From Kineobactrum salinum (lineage in GTDB: Bacteria > Pseudomonadota > Gammaproteobacteria > Pseudomonadales > Halieaceae), in contig NZ_CP048711.1 in NCBI RefSeq assembly GCF_010669285.1, forward strand, positions 4,585,504-4,649,503: a DNA stretch of 64,000 bases, given 5' to 3'. Made by a program: the position numbers and the translations under genes. Of the stretch, positions 42,854 to 53,039 are shown one piece after another; position 1 is the stretch's first letter, and each line of letters starts with the position of its first letter. Below the pieces are notes generated by a model that saw nothing but the letters and a program-made list of their open reading frames with translations, was not told the DNA's origin and did no database searches.

Positions 42854-43578
42854 TGAGACAGATCGTACTGGATACCGAAACCACTGGTCTGGAGGTCAGC
42901 CAGGGGCACCGCATCATCGAAATAGGCTGCGTGGAACTGGTCAACCGGCGCCTGACCGGCAACCATTTCCATTGCTATATCAACCCTGAGCGCGACATTG
43001 ACCAGGGTGCGATCGAAGTCCACGGCATCACGGCGGAGTATTTGGCCGACAAGCCCCTGTTCCACCAGATTGCCGATGATTTTCTGGCCTTTGTCAGTGG
43101 CGCTGAGCTGGTGATCCACAATGCCCCTTTTGATCTCGGCTTCCTGGATGCAGAATTGCGGCGCTGGCAGGAGACACACGCCGGGCTGGGATCGCTGTGC
43201 CAGATTGCCGACACGCTGGTAATGGCAAGGCGCAAGCACCCGGGGCAGCGCAACAATCTGGATGCCCTGTGCCAGCGCTACATGGTGGACAATTCCCAGC
43301 GCGACCTGCACGGTGCGTTGCTGGATGCCGAGATTCTGGCCGACGTCTACCTGGCCATGACCGGCGGCCAGACCGCCTTCCAACTGGCGGACAACGGTCC
43401 CACGGAGGAGGGGCGCGAGGGGCGTTCCGAGGGCATTCGCCGGTTGCCGGCGCAACGGGCGCCGCTGCCTGTTATCCCTGCCAGTGCAGCCGAGCTGGCG
43501 GCCCACGAGGCCCAGCTCGACGCCATCGCCCGCAGCAGTGGCGGCACGGTACTGTGGCGCGAGCGGGTGGAGGCATGA
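42853..43578 (+). CDS. dnaQ: DNA polymerase III epsilon subunit (proofreading exonuclease)
   Basis: A 3'-5' exonuclease of 241 residues. Exo I is DTETTGL, Exo II is HNAPFDLGFLDAEL, and the final motif HGALLDAEILADVY carries the catalytic His-Asp. GGQTAFQL near residue 178 occupies the place of the beta-clamp binding motif. ATG 42853 overlaps the rnhA stop; nudC follows with a 4-bp overlap. Confidence 0.96.
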   Translation: MRQIVLDTETTGLEVSQGHRIIEIGCVELVNRRLTGNHFHCYINPERDIDQGAIEVHGITAEYLADKPLFHQIADDFLAFVSGAELVIHNAPFDLGFLDAELRRWQETHAGLGSLCQIADTLVMARRKHPGQRNNLDALCQRYMVDNSQRDLHGALLDAEILADVYLAMTGGQTAFQLADNGPTEEGREGRSEGIRRLPAQRAPLPVIPASAAELAAHEAQLDAIARSSGGTVLWRERVEA

Positions 43579-44393
43579 GCTTCCGCCCTCACAACAGCCC
43601 GCCCGTATCCAGCGAGGGCGCCCTGCACCTGGTGTTCCGGCGGGACCAGCTGGTAACCGATCTGCGAGCCACCCAGCTGCTGCTGCCCCGGGAACAGATG
43701 CAGCGCGCCGGTTGGCAGGTGCTGCGCGAGCAGTTTCTGGGCTACTGGCAGGAACGGCCCTGCTTCGCGGTGGAGATTGACGAAACCGCGGAGCTGGATC
43801 CGATGCGATTCCAGCAGGGCAACCTGTACCAGCTGCTCGGGCGAGGCGATGAGTCGCTGTTTGCGCTGGCCGGGCGGGCCTCCCAGCTGCTGGCCTGGGA
43901 GCGCGATCACCAGTACTGTGGTCGCTGTGGCGAGGGCATGGTGCTGGATCGGCAGGAGCGGGCCATGCGCTGCCTGCCCTGCCACACGGTAAACTACCCA
44001 CGGATCAATCCCTGCATCATCGTGCTGGTAACCCGGGGCGAGCAGATGTTGCTCGCCCGCCACGCCAACTTCCGCGGCAACATGTACAGCACGCTGGCCG
44101 GCTTCATCGAGGCGGGCGAGAGCGCGGAGGAAACGCTGCGGCGGGAAGTGCGGGAGGAGGTCGGTATCGAGGTCGGCCGGCTGCGCTATTTCGGATCGCA
44201 ATCCTGGCCATTTCCCAGCCAGCTGATGTTGGGCTTTTTTGCTGACTACGCTGGCGGCGACATTGTCTGCGAACCTGCGGAGATCGCTGACGCCGGCTGG
44301 TTCCACTACCGCGAGCTGCCCCGGACTCCAACGCCCGCTTCCATCGCCGGCCAGCTCATCCGCCACTACATACAAGAATTGACACAGGAGTAA
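43575..44393 (+). CDS. nudC: NAD+ diphosphatase NudC
   Basis: A Nudix hydrolase of 272 residues that splits NAD(H) and can remove NAD caps from RNA. The zinc ribbon YCGRCG ... RCLPC, the Nudix box GFIEAGESAEETLRREVREE and the NAD-specificity motif SQSWPFPSQ are present (consensus SQPWPFPxS). ATG 43575 overlaps the dnaQ stop; the frame upstream of it is a shadow of dnaQ. Confidence 0.94.
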   Translation: MSFRPHNSPPVSSEGALHLVFRRDQLVTDLRATQLLLPREQMQRAGWQVLREQFLGYWQERPCFAVEIDETAELDPMRFQQGNLYQLLGRGDESLFALAGRASQLLAWERDHQYCGRCGEGMVLDRQERAMRCLPCHTVNYPRINPCIIVLVTRGEQMLLARHANFRGNMYSTLAGFIEAGESAEETLRREVREEVGIEVGRLRYFGSQSWPFPSQLMLGFFADYAGGDIVCEPAEIADAGWFHYRELPRTPTPASIAGQLIRHYIQELTQE

Positions 44394-44398
44394 GACTG

Positions 44399-45454
44399 TT
44401 GGAATACCTGTACGAATATGGGTTGTTTCTGGCCCAGGCAATCACTTTGGTCGCCGCTATCCTGTTGGTGATCAGCGGTATTGTCGCGATCAGCCAGCGC
44501 CATAAAATGGACCAGCACGGCCATATCGAGATTCGCAAGCTGAATGAGAAATACCGTCATACCAGCGACGTCATTCGCCATACGGTCAATGCTCCCGATG
44601 CATACAAGGCTGCAATGAAGGCCCGGCGCAAGGCGGAAAAAGCCGAGCAGAAGGCGGCCAGGAAGCGCGCCAAATCCGGCAAGGAACAACCGGAGACCGA
44701 GCGCAAACGTCTCTACGTGCTGGATTTTGACGGCGATATCAAGGCCAGCGCTACCGAGCATCTGCGGGAGGAGATCTCTGCGGTACTGCCGGAAATACGC
44801 CCCGGCGACGAAATCTTGCTGCGCCTGGAAAGCCCGGGCGGGCTGGTGCACAGCTATGGCCTGGCCTCCAGCCAGTTGCGGCGGATCACCGATGCGGAAG
44901 TGCCCCTGACTGTCGCGGTGGACAAGGTCGCGGCTAGTGGCGGCTACATGATGGCCTGTGTCGGGCAGAGAATCATCAGTGCTCCCTTCGCGGTGATTGG
45001 CTCCATTGGCGTCCTGGCCCAGATTCCCAATTTCCACCGCCTGCTGCAAAAACACGATATTGACTTCGAACTGCTCACCGCTGGTGAATACAAGCGCACT
45101 CTGACGCTGTTCGGAGAAAATACCGACAAGGGACGCGAAAAATTTGTCGAGGACCTGGAGACCACCCACACGCTGTTCAAGACCTTTATTGGTGAAAACC
45201 GCCCGGCCCTCGATGTGGAGAAGGTGGCCACCGGTGAAATCTGGTACGGCCGCGATGCACTGGAGGTCGGCCTGGTCGACGAGCTGCAAACCAGCGATGC
45301 CTTTGTCCAGCAGCAACTCAAGGACAAGGATGTGTTCGAGGTGCGTTTTGTGCAGAAAAAACACTGGCAGGAGAAACTGGGACTGGCCGCGGAGAGCGCT
45401 ATCGAACGCGCAGTGCTGAAGTTGTGGCAACACAACCGCGGCCCGCATGCCTAG
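44399..45454 (+). CDS. sohB: Protease SohB (S49 signal-peptide-peptidase-like)
   Basis: An inner-membrane serine protease of 351 residues. An N-terminal membrane segment (about residues 8-32) and a charged Lys/Glu/Ala-rich stretch precede the S49 domain with the catalytic serine in KVAASGGYMMA and lysine in GEYKRTLT. It starts at TTG 44399, 5 bp after nudC, so the run rnhA-dnaQ-nudC-sohB is probably one transcript. Confidence 0.94.
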   Translation: MEYLYEYGLFLAQAITLVAAILLVISGIVAISQRHKMDQHGHIEIRKLNEKYRHTSDVIRHTVNAPDAYKAAMKARRKAEKAEQKAARKRAKSGKEQPETERKRLYVLDFDGDIKASATEHLREEISAVLPEIRPGDEILLRLESPGGLVHSYGLASSQLRRITDAEVPLTVAVDKVAASGGYMMACVGQRIISAPFAVIGSIGVLAQIPNFHRLLQKHDIDFELLTAGEYKRTLTLFGENTDKGREKFVEDLETTHTLFKTFIGENRPALDVEKVATGEIWYGRDALEVGLVDELQTSDAFVQQQLKDKDVFEVRFVQKKHWQEKLGLAAESAIERAVLKLWQHNRGPHA

Positions 45455-45461
45455 CCCCGGA

Positions 45462-45695
45462 TCACTGTCTGCCGGCTGGCTTCCCATCGTCTTCACAGAC
45501 ACCACGCTGGATGATGGCGCGGTTGACCAGAGCCTCCTGATCCCCGGCTTGATCGGCCAGTACAGCCGCCGCAACGTCGCGGCCGGTATCTGCGCAGGGG
45601 TCGGGTTCCGGCGCCTGGGTCAGCCAGGCCAGCGCTGCGATCAGTACCAGCACCGCAATGAATGACACCAGGCTCAATTGCCATGGATTGTGCAT
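45462..45695 (-). CDS. Small membrane-anchored hypothetical protein
   Basis: A 77-residue frame beginning MHNPWQLSLVSFIAVLVLIA: one N-terminal membrane segment and an Ala/Asp-rich tail with two cysteines. A GGGA ribosome-binding-like motif precedes ATG 45695. It is convergent to sohB and divergent from the TRIC-family gene. The sequence is not recognised. Coding is plausible from the clear membrane helix but not certain. Confidence 0.55.
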   Translation of the reverse strand: MHNPWQLSLVSFIAVLVLIAALAWLTQAPEPDPCADTGRDVAAAVLADQAGDQEALVNRAIIQRGVCEDDGKPAGRQ

Positions 45696-45778
45696 GATCG
45701 TCCCAAATCAGCTTAGTTCCCGCGGATAATAGCACGCATGTGCCGGTGCCGGAGCGGGCCGGCAACGAGGAAGCGCCG

Positions 45779-46423
45779 ATGGCCGTCGACACTGTAGTCT
45801 ACATCTTTGATTTGTTGGGCATCGCCGTGTTTGCGGTCAGTGGTGCTCTGGCCGCCGCGGAAAAACGGCTGGATGTCCTGGGTTTCGTGCTGTTCGGCAC
45901 GATTACCGGTATCGGCGGTGGCACCGTACGTGACCTGCTGTTGCAGACTGACCAGGTCTTCTGGATCGGCAATACCACCTACTTGTGGGTATGCATCGGC
46001 GCGAGCCTCGCCACCTGGTTTCTGGCTCACCTGTTTGAATCCCTGCGGGCGCTGCTGCTGTGGGCGGACGCGCTGGGGCTGGCACTGTTCAGCGTCCTGG
46101 GCACCCAGAAAGCACTGGCCTGGGATGCACCTCTGCTGGTGGCTGTTGGCATGGGCATGATGACCGCCACCTTTGGCTCGCTGATCCGGGACAGCCTGCT
46201 GGGTCGCCCTCCAGTGCTGCTCGAACCGGACATCTACGTTTCCGCGGCGGCGCTCGGTGCGCTCAGCTATGTGGCTATCGTGGCTCAGGACTGGGGGCGG
46301 GAAGTGGCCCTGCCGGTGGCAGTCGCGGCGGCATTTGCACTGCGCGCAGGCGCCATCCTGTTCGATCTGCGGCTACCCAAATACCGGCCCCGGGATCCGC
46401 GGCGCAATACCCATGTTCCCTAG
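45779..46423 (+). CDS. Trimeric intracellular cation (TRIC) channel family / UPF0126 protein
   Basis: A 214-residue inner membrane protein with two repeats of the UPF0126 (YadS/YicG) three-helix unit and a seventh helix. Both repeats show the conserved glycine-arginine stretch: [16 protein letters not shown] and [17 protein letters not shown]. Bacterial TRIC homologues are cation channels. ATG 45779 has GAGGAAG upstream and is preferred to GTG 45740. Its stop overlaps that of the convergent rimK by 4 bp. Confidence 0.92.
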   Translation: MAVDTVVYIFDLLGIAVFAVSGALAAAEKRLDVLGFVLFGTITGIGGGTVRDLLLQTDQVFWIGNTTYLWVCIGASLATWFLAHLFESLRALLLWADALGLALFSVLGTQKALAWDAPLLVAVGMGMMTATFGSLIRDSLLGRPPVLLEPDIYVSAAALGALSYVAIVAQDWGREVALPVAVAAAFALRAGAILFDLRLPKYRPRDPRRNTHVP

Positions 46424-47337
46424 CCCTTGCCCGTGGGTTTGTTGGGACCGGCAAGGGCGTCCTTGACAACGTAGTCGATGATCTTGCCGGCGATGTCGAT
46501 GCCGGTGGCGGTTTCTATGCCTTCCAAACCCGGTGAGGAGTTGACCTCAATCACAAGCGGGCCATGCGCGGACCGAAGTAGATCCACGCCGGCCAGATCC
46601 AGCCCCATCACCCGGGCGGCCTTGACCGCAAGGCGGCGTTCCTCGGGATGCAGCTTAATCACCTCGGCGGTACCACCGCGATGCAGATTGGAGCGGTACT
46701 CGCCCTTGACTGCCCGGCGTTGCATTGCGGCGATGACCTTGTCACCGACCACAAAGCAGCGGATATCCGAGCCTCCGGCCTCCTTGATGAACTCCTGCAC
46801 CAGGAAGTCCGAGCCGATACCACGAAAGGCGTTGATCAGAGCCTCCGCCGCTTTCTTGGTCTCCGCCAGCAGCACCCCGTTGCCATGGGTGCTCTGGGTC
46901 AGCTTCAGGATCAGCGGTGCGCCGCCCACGGATTCGATCAGTTTGTCGGTGGCGCGGGCCGAGTGGGCATAGCTGGTCACGGGCTGACCGATCCCGCGGC
47001 GGGCCAGCAGTTGATGCGCTCGCAGCTTGTCGCGGGAGCGGGTGATGGCGATGGATTCATTGAGCGAATAGACATGACCCACCTCGAACTGGCGCAGCAC
47101 CGCGCACCCATAGGAGGTGATGCTGGCTCCAATGCGTGGAATGACTGCGTCGAATTCCAGCGCTTCCACCCGGTGCTCGGAATGCTGGTAGGTGACCGTC
47201 GGATCATTCGCGGTAATGTTCATGTAGCACTTGAGGACATCGATCACCCGTACCTCGTGTCCCCGTTTGTCGGCCGCCTCCATCAGTCTGCGGGTGGAGT
47301 ACAGCCTGCGATTGCGGGACAGAATACCGATTTTCAT
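46420..47337 (-). CDS. rimK: Ribosomal protein S6 glutamate ligase RimK
   Basis: An ATP-grasp ligase of 305 residues that adds glutamates to the C-terminus of S6. It has [36 protein letters not shown], the ATP-grasp segments [14 protein letters not shown] and [17 protein letters not shown], and [14 protein letters not shown]. The usual partner, an ATP-dependent zinc protease (RimB/YgjZ type), is not next to it. Confidence 0.95.
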   Translation of the reverse strand: MKIGILSRNRRLYSTRRLMEAADKRGHEVRVIDVLKCYMNITANDPTVTYQHSEHRVEALEFDAVIPRIGASITSYGCAVLRQFEVGHVYSLNESIAITRSRDKLRAHQLLARRGIGQPVTSYAHSARATDKLIESVGGAPLILKLTQSTHGNGVLLAETKKAAEALINAFRGIGSDFLVQEFIKEAGGSDIRCFVVGDKVIAAMQRRAVKGEYRSNLHRGGTAEVIKLHPEERRLAVKAARVMGLDLAGVDLLRSAHGPLVIEVNSSPGLEGIETATGIDIAGKIIDYVVKDALAGPNKPTGKG

Positions 47338-47449
47338 ACACCTTCCTTCCGGGGGTTGCTACCTGCCTCCCATCATAGCCTCTATACGGGCATTTCTATA
47401 CAGCAGCGCTGCTAAAGAGCAGTAGCCAGATGATTCCCGCAGCCGAATT

Positions 47450-48718
47450 TCAGCGCACGTAGTCGAGGCTCTGGTGGAGCATTTCAGGGGTGACCAGCAC
47501 AACGCCGCCGGGGGAGACTTCATAGCGCTGCCGGTCATGCTCGGGATCGACACCGATTACGGTGCCTGGGGCCAGCACGCAACCGGTTTCAATCACCGCC
47601 CTGTGCACCCGGCAATTGGGACCTATGACTACTCTGGGCAGAACCACCGCATCTTCGACCAGCGCACCTTCTTCCACCCGGACATTGGAAAACAGGATGG
47701 AATGGCGAATTGAAGCGCCGGAGACCACGCAGCCATTGGCCACCATGGAATCCACTGCCATGCCGCGGCGGCCATCATCGTCGAACACAAACTTGGCGGG
47801 CGGGCTCTGTGCCTGGAAGGTGCGTATGGGCCACTGGGTATCAAACAGATCCAGTTCCGGCACCACGCCGATCAGTTCCTGATTGGCGCTCCAATAGCTG
47901 TCCAGCGTGCCCACATCCCGCCAGTAGGCTCTCTTGCCGGTGCGGGCATCGCGAAACGGTGAACCGAATACGCGGTCCTCCTGGACCGCCCGGGGCAGGA
48001 TATCGATGCCGAAGTCGTGGGCAGACGCCGGATCTCCACTGTCCCTCTCCAGCTGTGCAATCAGGTAGTCTGCGGTAAAGACATAGATGCCCATGGATAC
48101 CAGCGCGCAGTCCCTGTTGCCTGGCATCGGCTGTGGGTCCCTGGGCTTTTCCTGGAATCCGGTGAGACGCCATTCGTCATCTACCCGCAGTACCCCGAAG
48201 GCGCTGGCCTCCTCCAGTGGCACTTCCATACAGCCTACCGTGACATCTGCATTCGTCTCGACATGGGTGGCGAGCAGGGCGCCGTAGTCCATTTTGTAGA
48301 TGTGGTCGCCACCCAGCACCAGTACAAAACGCGGATCGTGGGCGCGGATTATGTCGATGTTCTGGTAGACCGCGTCAGCGGTGCCGTTGTACCAGGAGCC
48401 GGTGGTGCGCTGCTGGGCGGGCAGCAGTTCCACGAACTCCCCGAGTTCCCCGCGCATGAAGCCCCAGCCCTGGCTGAGATGACGGATCAGGGAATGTGCC
48501 TTGTACTGGGTCAGCACACCGATGCGCCGTACGCCGGAATTGACGCAGTTGGACAGGGTGAAATCAATGATGCGCATATTGCCGCCGAAGGGCACCGCGG
48601 GTTTGGCCCGCTGGGTCGTGAGTCCACCGAGGCGGGTTCCGCGGCCGCCCGCGAGGATCAGGGCCAGGCTGTCACGGGTCAGTGCGCTGACGAAACGGTC
48701 GGGGTATGGAAAGCTCAT
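47450..48718 (-). CDS. glgC: Glucose-1-phosphate adenylyltransferase
   Basis: Makes ADP-glucose for glycogen synthesis. It has 422 residues from ATG 48718 ([11 protein letters not shown]). The nucleotide-binding [45 protein letters not shown] and GFQEKPRDP are conserved, and the C-terminal left-handed beta-helix follows. Other glg genes are not nearby. The small Cys-rich gene 114 bp upstream is in the same direction and may share its oxygen-responsive promoter. Confidence 0.95.
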   Translation of the reverse strand: MSFPYPDRFVSALTRDSLALILAGGRGTRLGGLTTQRAKPAVPFGGNMRIIDFTLSNCVNSGVRRIGVLTQYKAHSLIRHLSQGWGFMRGELGEFVELLPAQQRTTGSWYNGTADAVYQNIDIIRAHDPRFVLVLGGDHIYKMDYGALLATHVETNADVTVGCMEVPLEEASAFGVLRVDDEWRLTGFQEKPRDPQPMPGNRDCALVSMGIYVFTADYLIAQLERDSGDPASAHDFGIDILPRAVQEDRVFGSPFRDARTGKRAYWRDVGTLDSYWSANQELIGVVPELDLFDTQWPIRTFQAQSPPAKFVFDDDGRRGMAVDSMVANGCVVSGASIRHSILFSNVRVEEGALVEDAVVLPRVVIGPNCRVHRAVIETGCVLAPGTVIGVDPEHDRQRYEVSPGGVVLVTPEMLHQSLDYVR

Positions 48719-48832
48719 GCTGCACCTGTACAACGGGTCGGCGCCAGGCACTGCCGCTGGTACTGTGTTTTCCTGCCTTGCTCTGAACGCTGTGGCTGTG
48801 AGTTTTGGTTAGCGGACTTCACACCTGACCCG

Positions 48833-49054
48833 CTAGCGATGCCACTCAGCGCGCAGACCCCGGCATTCATCCCGCCAGGCACAACCGGTCTCCCTGCAGG
48901 TGAACCGGTAGTCGGTAGCAAAACACGGCCGTTTGCCCCGAGCGGACTGGGCCGACCAGATCGCCCAGCGGCGGGCCGTGCCGGTAGCGGGTAGCGAATG
49001 AGGTACACCCTCCGGGGGTGGATGCGGTGTCGTTTTCGTCGTGGTTTCGGGCAT
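48833..49054 (-). CDS. Cys-rich small protein, 73 residues
   Basis: A short basic protein with a Pro/Thr-rich N-terminus (MPETTTKTTPHPPPEG) and a C-terminal cysteine cluster CFATDYRFTCRETGCAWRDEC, here within the limit as CFATDYRFTCRETGC then AWRDEC. ATG 49054 has an excellent site GGGGAGG 6 nt upstream; this decides the start over the longer frame. Similar four-Cys proteins of unknown function occur in Pseudomonas-type bacteria, from memory. The cysteines suggest metal or Fe-S binding. It is placed behind an FNR/Anr-type promoter. Confidence 0.75.
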   Translation of the reverse strand: MPETTTKTTPHPPPEGVPHSLPATGTARRWAIWSAQSARGKRPCFATDYRFTCRETGCAWRDECRGLRAEWHR

Positions 49055-49110
49055 CTCGTATCCTCCCCGGCGCAGCAAAATCGAACTCTCGCAATCGCAA
49101 CCGTGTAATC

Positions 49111-49152
49111 AGTGTAGCCCAGTTATGTGACAGCTGTGTTGATTTGGGTCAA
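49111..49152 (-). promoter_or_regulatory. FNR/Anr-type promoter of the Cys-rich gene (and glgC)
   Basis: TTGAT-TTGG-GTCAA (49139-49152) matches the FNR/Anr palindrome TTGAT-N4-ATCAA in 9 of 10 positions. On the minus strand TACACT (49116-49111) is a -10 whose start point would be near 49104, putting the box centre at -41.5, the standard position for FNR activation. Confidence 0.65.
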
Positions 49153-49308
49153 ACAGGACTCCGACTGAGAGGGCAGGGCCTGGTGAAACGGGGCCTGCCC
49201 ACCGTTCGGTTAAAGTCCACGGCACTGCCGCCGATACACTGGCAACAGGGACGGGCTGGTCTGGCGAGGCCCAGCTGGCCGTTACACACCGGATTGAGGA
49301 CGTTGCAG

Positions 49309-49974
49309 ATGCCGCTCAGGACATTCACCGTCATGCTCAGTGCTCTGCTACTGAGTGGCTGCTTTACTGTCATGACCTCGCAGGCACCGGTGGTGGCGAC
49401 CTATGGCATCAGTGAGCAGCAGAAAATGCAGGCGGCACATCACTGGCTGGTACTGGCTGAGCACGAGGCCCATAACATGCTGGTCGACCCGACGCTGTCC
49501 GGCAAGGCGCTGTACGTGCAGCAGGGGGAGGGGGCTGATTTTGCCCAGGGCTTCGAGGCACTGCTGACCAGTGAGTTGGTCAGCCGCGGCGGTTTTGTGC
49601 GAACGGAACCGGACAATGCCGCGCGGATTACCACCCGGGTACAGCTGCTGCGGCACAAGGACCGCCAGTTTGTACGCGCGCCCCAGGGAGCGCTGACCGC
49701 GTTGGCGGCGGGCATAGCGGTCGCCACCGTGCCCTACAATCACTGGACCGAGCCGGCCCTGGCGCTGATTCCGGCCGCCGCCGCGGGAGATGCCTTCAGC
49801 GGCAACTGGACCGCGCGTACCGAGACCGAGGTGATTGTCACCACCCAGGTCACCCAGAACAGCCGAATACTCTATTCCTCCTCGAATATCTACTACATCA
49901 ACGGCGGCGACAATGATCATTATGGCGGCGAACGCCGGACTGCCAGATCCATTCCTGTGACGGACCAGTGGTAG
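49309..49974 (+). CDS. Hypothetical lipoprotein
   Basis: A 221-residue protein with a signal peptide and lipobox LLLSGC (cysteine at about 18), so it is predicted to be lipid-anchored in the envelope. The body includes ADFAQGFEALLTSELVSRGGF, shortened here to FAQGFEALLTSELVSRGG, and RTETEVIVTTQVTQNSRIL, resembling lipoproteins of FlgO/FlgT-like systems, but I do not recognise the family firmly. ATG 49309 has GAGG about 10 nt upstream. It is followed by a FlgO-like lipoprotein after 7 bp, so they likely act together. Confidence 0.75.
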   Translation: MPLRTFTVMLSALLLSGCFTVMTSQAPVVATYGISEQQKMQAAHHWLVLAEHEAHNMLVDPTLSGKALYVQQGEGADFAQGFEALLTSELVSRGGFVRTEPDNAARITTRVQLLRHKDRQFVRAPQGALTALAAGIAVATVPYNHWTEPALALIPAAAAGDAFSGNWTARTETEVIVTTQVTQNSRILYSSSNIYYINGGDNDHYGGERRTARSIPVTDQW

Positions 49975-49981
49975 CAGCAAG

Positions 49982-50542
49982 ATGATTCAAATCCTGATGT
50001 ATCGTGTAAAAAACTTCGCCGTTGCAGCCATCGCCTGTGTGCTGCTCTCCGCCTGTGCCAGCCAGGGTGGGGCACCGACCTTCGCCGCGCCCCAGGAAGT
50101 GGATGTCGTCAAGCTGATGAATGCTTCCGCGGCAGACCTGGTGGCCAATGCATCCGGGCTGCCGCCGGGTGGCCCCATCATCGCCGCGACCTTTGTCGAC
50201 ATCGACAATCTGCAGCAATCCTCGACCCTGGGGCGCACCCTGGCGGAAATGTTTGCGACTGGCCTGGTGAGGGCGGGACTCACGGTGATGGAAGTCAAAA
50301 TGCGCGACAGTTTGTTCATCCGGGAAACTACCGGCGAACTGATACTGTCGCGGGATATCCGCAGACTTTCCGCCAGTCACGACGCCCAGGCGGTGCTGAT
50401 CGGCACCTATGCCCAGGCCGAGTCCATGGTCTACCTGAATGTTCGCATCGTCCGCAGCAGTGACAACGTGGTACTGGGCGCCAGCAACGTGCAGTTGCCC
50501 ATGGACAAGAACATTCGCGCAATGCTGTCGCCGGCGTGGTGA
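49982..50542 (+). CDS. FlgO-like outer-membrane lipoprotein
   Basis: A 186-residue lipoprotein: signal peptide with VLLSAC, then a FlgO domain covering DIDNLQQSSTLGRTLAEMF, GLTVMEVKMRDSLFI, LSRDIRRLSASHDAQAVLIG and YLNVRIVRSSDNVVLGA. In Vibrio, FlgO supports flagellar stability in the outer membrane, but FlgO-domain proteins also occur without flagellar genes and none are seen here. ATG 49982 or 49997 may be the start. Confidence 0.85.
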   Translation: MIQILMYRVKNFAVAAIACVLLSACASQGGAPTFAAPQEVDVVKLMNASAADLVANASGLPPGGPIIAATFVDIDNLQQSSTLGRTLAEMFATGLVRAGLTVMEVKMRDSLFIRETTGELILSRDIRRLSASHDAQAVLIGTYAQAESMVYLNVRIVRSSDNVVLGASNVQLPMDKNIRAMLSPAW

Positions 50543-50729
50543 TACGGCCTCCTGGCCATCGGTTCAGGCGCGCCGGCCGGCAACCGTGACGGCATTTTGT
50601 GCCCAGGCCTGTTACTGTTCCGGGCCGGCGCGTCCCGCCTGTGCGAGCCCAGGAGCAAGCCGGGACGTCGATATTGGCAACCGGTGAAACTTTCTATACC
50701 CTGCATGAAGGACCTACCGGAGTCATCTC

Positions 50730-52684
50730 ATGCAGCGCCATCTTCTTTGTAGCAGCCTGCTTTTCATCAGCCTCGCTCTCGGCGGCTGCACAGAATCTGG
50801 ACCTGGGGGGGAGGGCGAAAGCCTCAGCCCGGCCGCCGAAGTCCAGAGCAAAGAGCCGGCCGACGAGGCTGCGGTGGAGGCCGATACCCCGGAACCCGGC
50901 GTCGACTACCACTCCTTCGCCAATACCGACGACTACCGTATCGAACACCTGGACCTCGACCTCGCGGTGGACTTTTCGCGGCAGGTGCTGGAGGGTGAGG
51001 CCCGGTTGAAAATAGAGCGGCTCACCGCAGAGAACCCGCCGCTGGTGCTCGATACCCGCGATCTTGCCATCGAGGCCGTCACGGCCGGCCAGGGCCGGCA
51101 ACTGGCCCCGGTGGCGTTCTCTCTGGGCGAACAGGACGATCACCTCGGCACGCCGCTGACAATCGAGCTGCCGGAAGAGGCCACCTCAGTGGCCATCCGC
51201 TACCGCACGTCGCCCGGGGCCTCCGGCGTACAATGGCTGGAGCCGGAGCAGACTGCCGGCAAGGAACATCCCTTCCTATTCACCCAGGCCCAGGCGATTC
51301 ACGCACGCAGCTTTGTGCCACTGCAGGATTCACCCAAAGTACGCATGACCTACGAGGCCACTATCCGCACGCCGGAAGCATTGCGCGCGGTGATGAGCGC
51401 GGACAATGATCCGCAGGCCGAGCGAGACGGCATCTACGAATTCAGCATGCCGCAGCCGATCCCGTCCTACCTGCTGGCGCTGGCAGTGGGAGACCTGGAG
51501 TTCAAATCCATGGGCGAGCGCACCGGCGTCTACGCCGAGTCGGCCTTGTTGGACGATGCGGCAAAGGAGTTCGAAGACACCGAGTCCATGCTGGAGGCCA
51601 CCGAGGAGGTCTACGGGCCCTATCGCTGGGATCGCTATGACCTGCTGATCCTGCCTCCCAGCTTCCCCTTCGGCGGCATGGAAAACCCGCGCTTGAGCTT
51701 TATCACACCTACGGTGATTGCCGGCGACAAGAGCCTGGTGGCACTGATCGCCCACGAACTGGCACACTCCTGGTCCGGCAACCTGGTGACCAATGCCAGC
51801 TGGCGGACCTGTGGCTGAATGAGGGCTTCACCACCTATCTCACCAACCGCATCATGCAGAATATCTACGGCGATCAGCGCTACCGCATGGAAATGGCGCT
51901 GGGTTACGACGATCTGCAGGCGGACCTGGCGGATCGCGAAGACCGCGACGAGATCATGGCGATCGACCTGCGCGGCCGTGATCCCGACGATGTATTCTCC
52001 AGGATCCCCTACCAAAAGGGCGCCCTGTTCCTGTACGAACTTGAGCAGGCAATCGGTCGCGAGGCCTTCGACCAGTTCCTGCTGGAGTATTTCAACCATT
52101 TCGCGTTTCAGAGTATCACCACGGAAGATTTCCTGGACTATCTCGACAAAACCCTGCTGCAACAGTATCCCGAAAAACTGGACGCCGCGCGTATCAATGA
52201 GTGGATCTACCAACCCGGCCTTCCCGAGGGTGCGCCGCAGCCGCAATCCAGTGCCTTCAGCAAAATAGACCCGATCCGCCAGCAGTGGCTGGACGGGGAG
52301 GTCGCCGCCAGCGATATCGATACCGGCAGCTGGACCTTCCACCAGTGGAAATATTTCCTGGACGGGATGCCGGAAGAGCTCGATGAAGCCCAATTGACGG
52401 AGCTGGACCAGGCCTTCGGCCTGACCGAATCAGGCAACAACGAGGTTGCCTTCAGCTGGTTGATGATCGCCGTGCGCAACCAGTACCAGCCAGCCTACGA
52501 ACGCCTGGAGAATTTCCTCACCAGCATCGGCCGCAACAAGTTCCTGCGTCCGCTGTACCGCACCCTGGTGGAAACCGGCCAGGGCGAACTGGCCGAGCGC
52601 ATCTTCGAGCAAGCCAGGGCCGGATATCACCCGCTCACGGTGAAGGTGAACAGCGGGGTTATCTACGGGGATGGGGCAGAGTAA
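50730..52684 (+). CDS. M1-family aminopeptidase, leukotriene A4 hydrolase-like, lipoprotein (one-base frameshift)
   Basis: A zinc metallopeptidase of about 651 residues with a lipoprotein signal (LALGGC). The exopeptidase motif appears as FGGMENPRLSFI, the zinc site as HELAHSWSG followed 18 residues on by NEGFTTYL, and the C-terminal armadillo-like domain as in LTA4H enzymes. As read, the frame breaks between ASWR and DLWLNEGF near 51802-51805; one added G restores it. A periplasmic, membrane-tethered role in peptide breakdown is inferred. It is separated from the FlgO-like gene by 187 bp holding a CGCGCCGGCC inverted repeat (50569-50632). Confidence 0.9.
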
Positions 52685-53039
52685 GGGGAGGGCAGGTCGG
52701 CAGTACCTGCCGGCCTGAGGTGTTTCAGGTGAATACCTGTTCAGGGGTGCCCGCCCGGCCTCCTACTTCGTGCGCTGATATTATCGGCTCTCGGTGTGAA
52801 CAGATGTTGGCGCTGCTGGATCTTGGGAAACGCATTGGCCATGATGAATTGGCCGTCCAGACACATATTATGTGTTTTCGAGATAACAAAAATAAGCAAT
52901 TGAATTTAAAGTAAATTACTCGAAATATTGGGGCGGGACGCAGCTCTGGTGAACTCATATATATCCCTCTAAGTCACTCCCAGGCATCCCATGGAGTTAT
53001 TTCCAATACCTGCAACTCGTAATTCAAGTAAACGCAGCC
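52685..53039. other. Intergenic stretch before the prophage
   Basis: No convincing gene. It holds a GGCAGGT/ACCTGCC hairpin just after the peptidase stop and a GGGGAGGG octamer (52685-52692) that matches the KOPS motif GGGNAGGG read toward the dif-like site. Confidence 0.4.
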
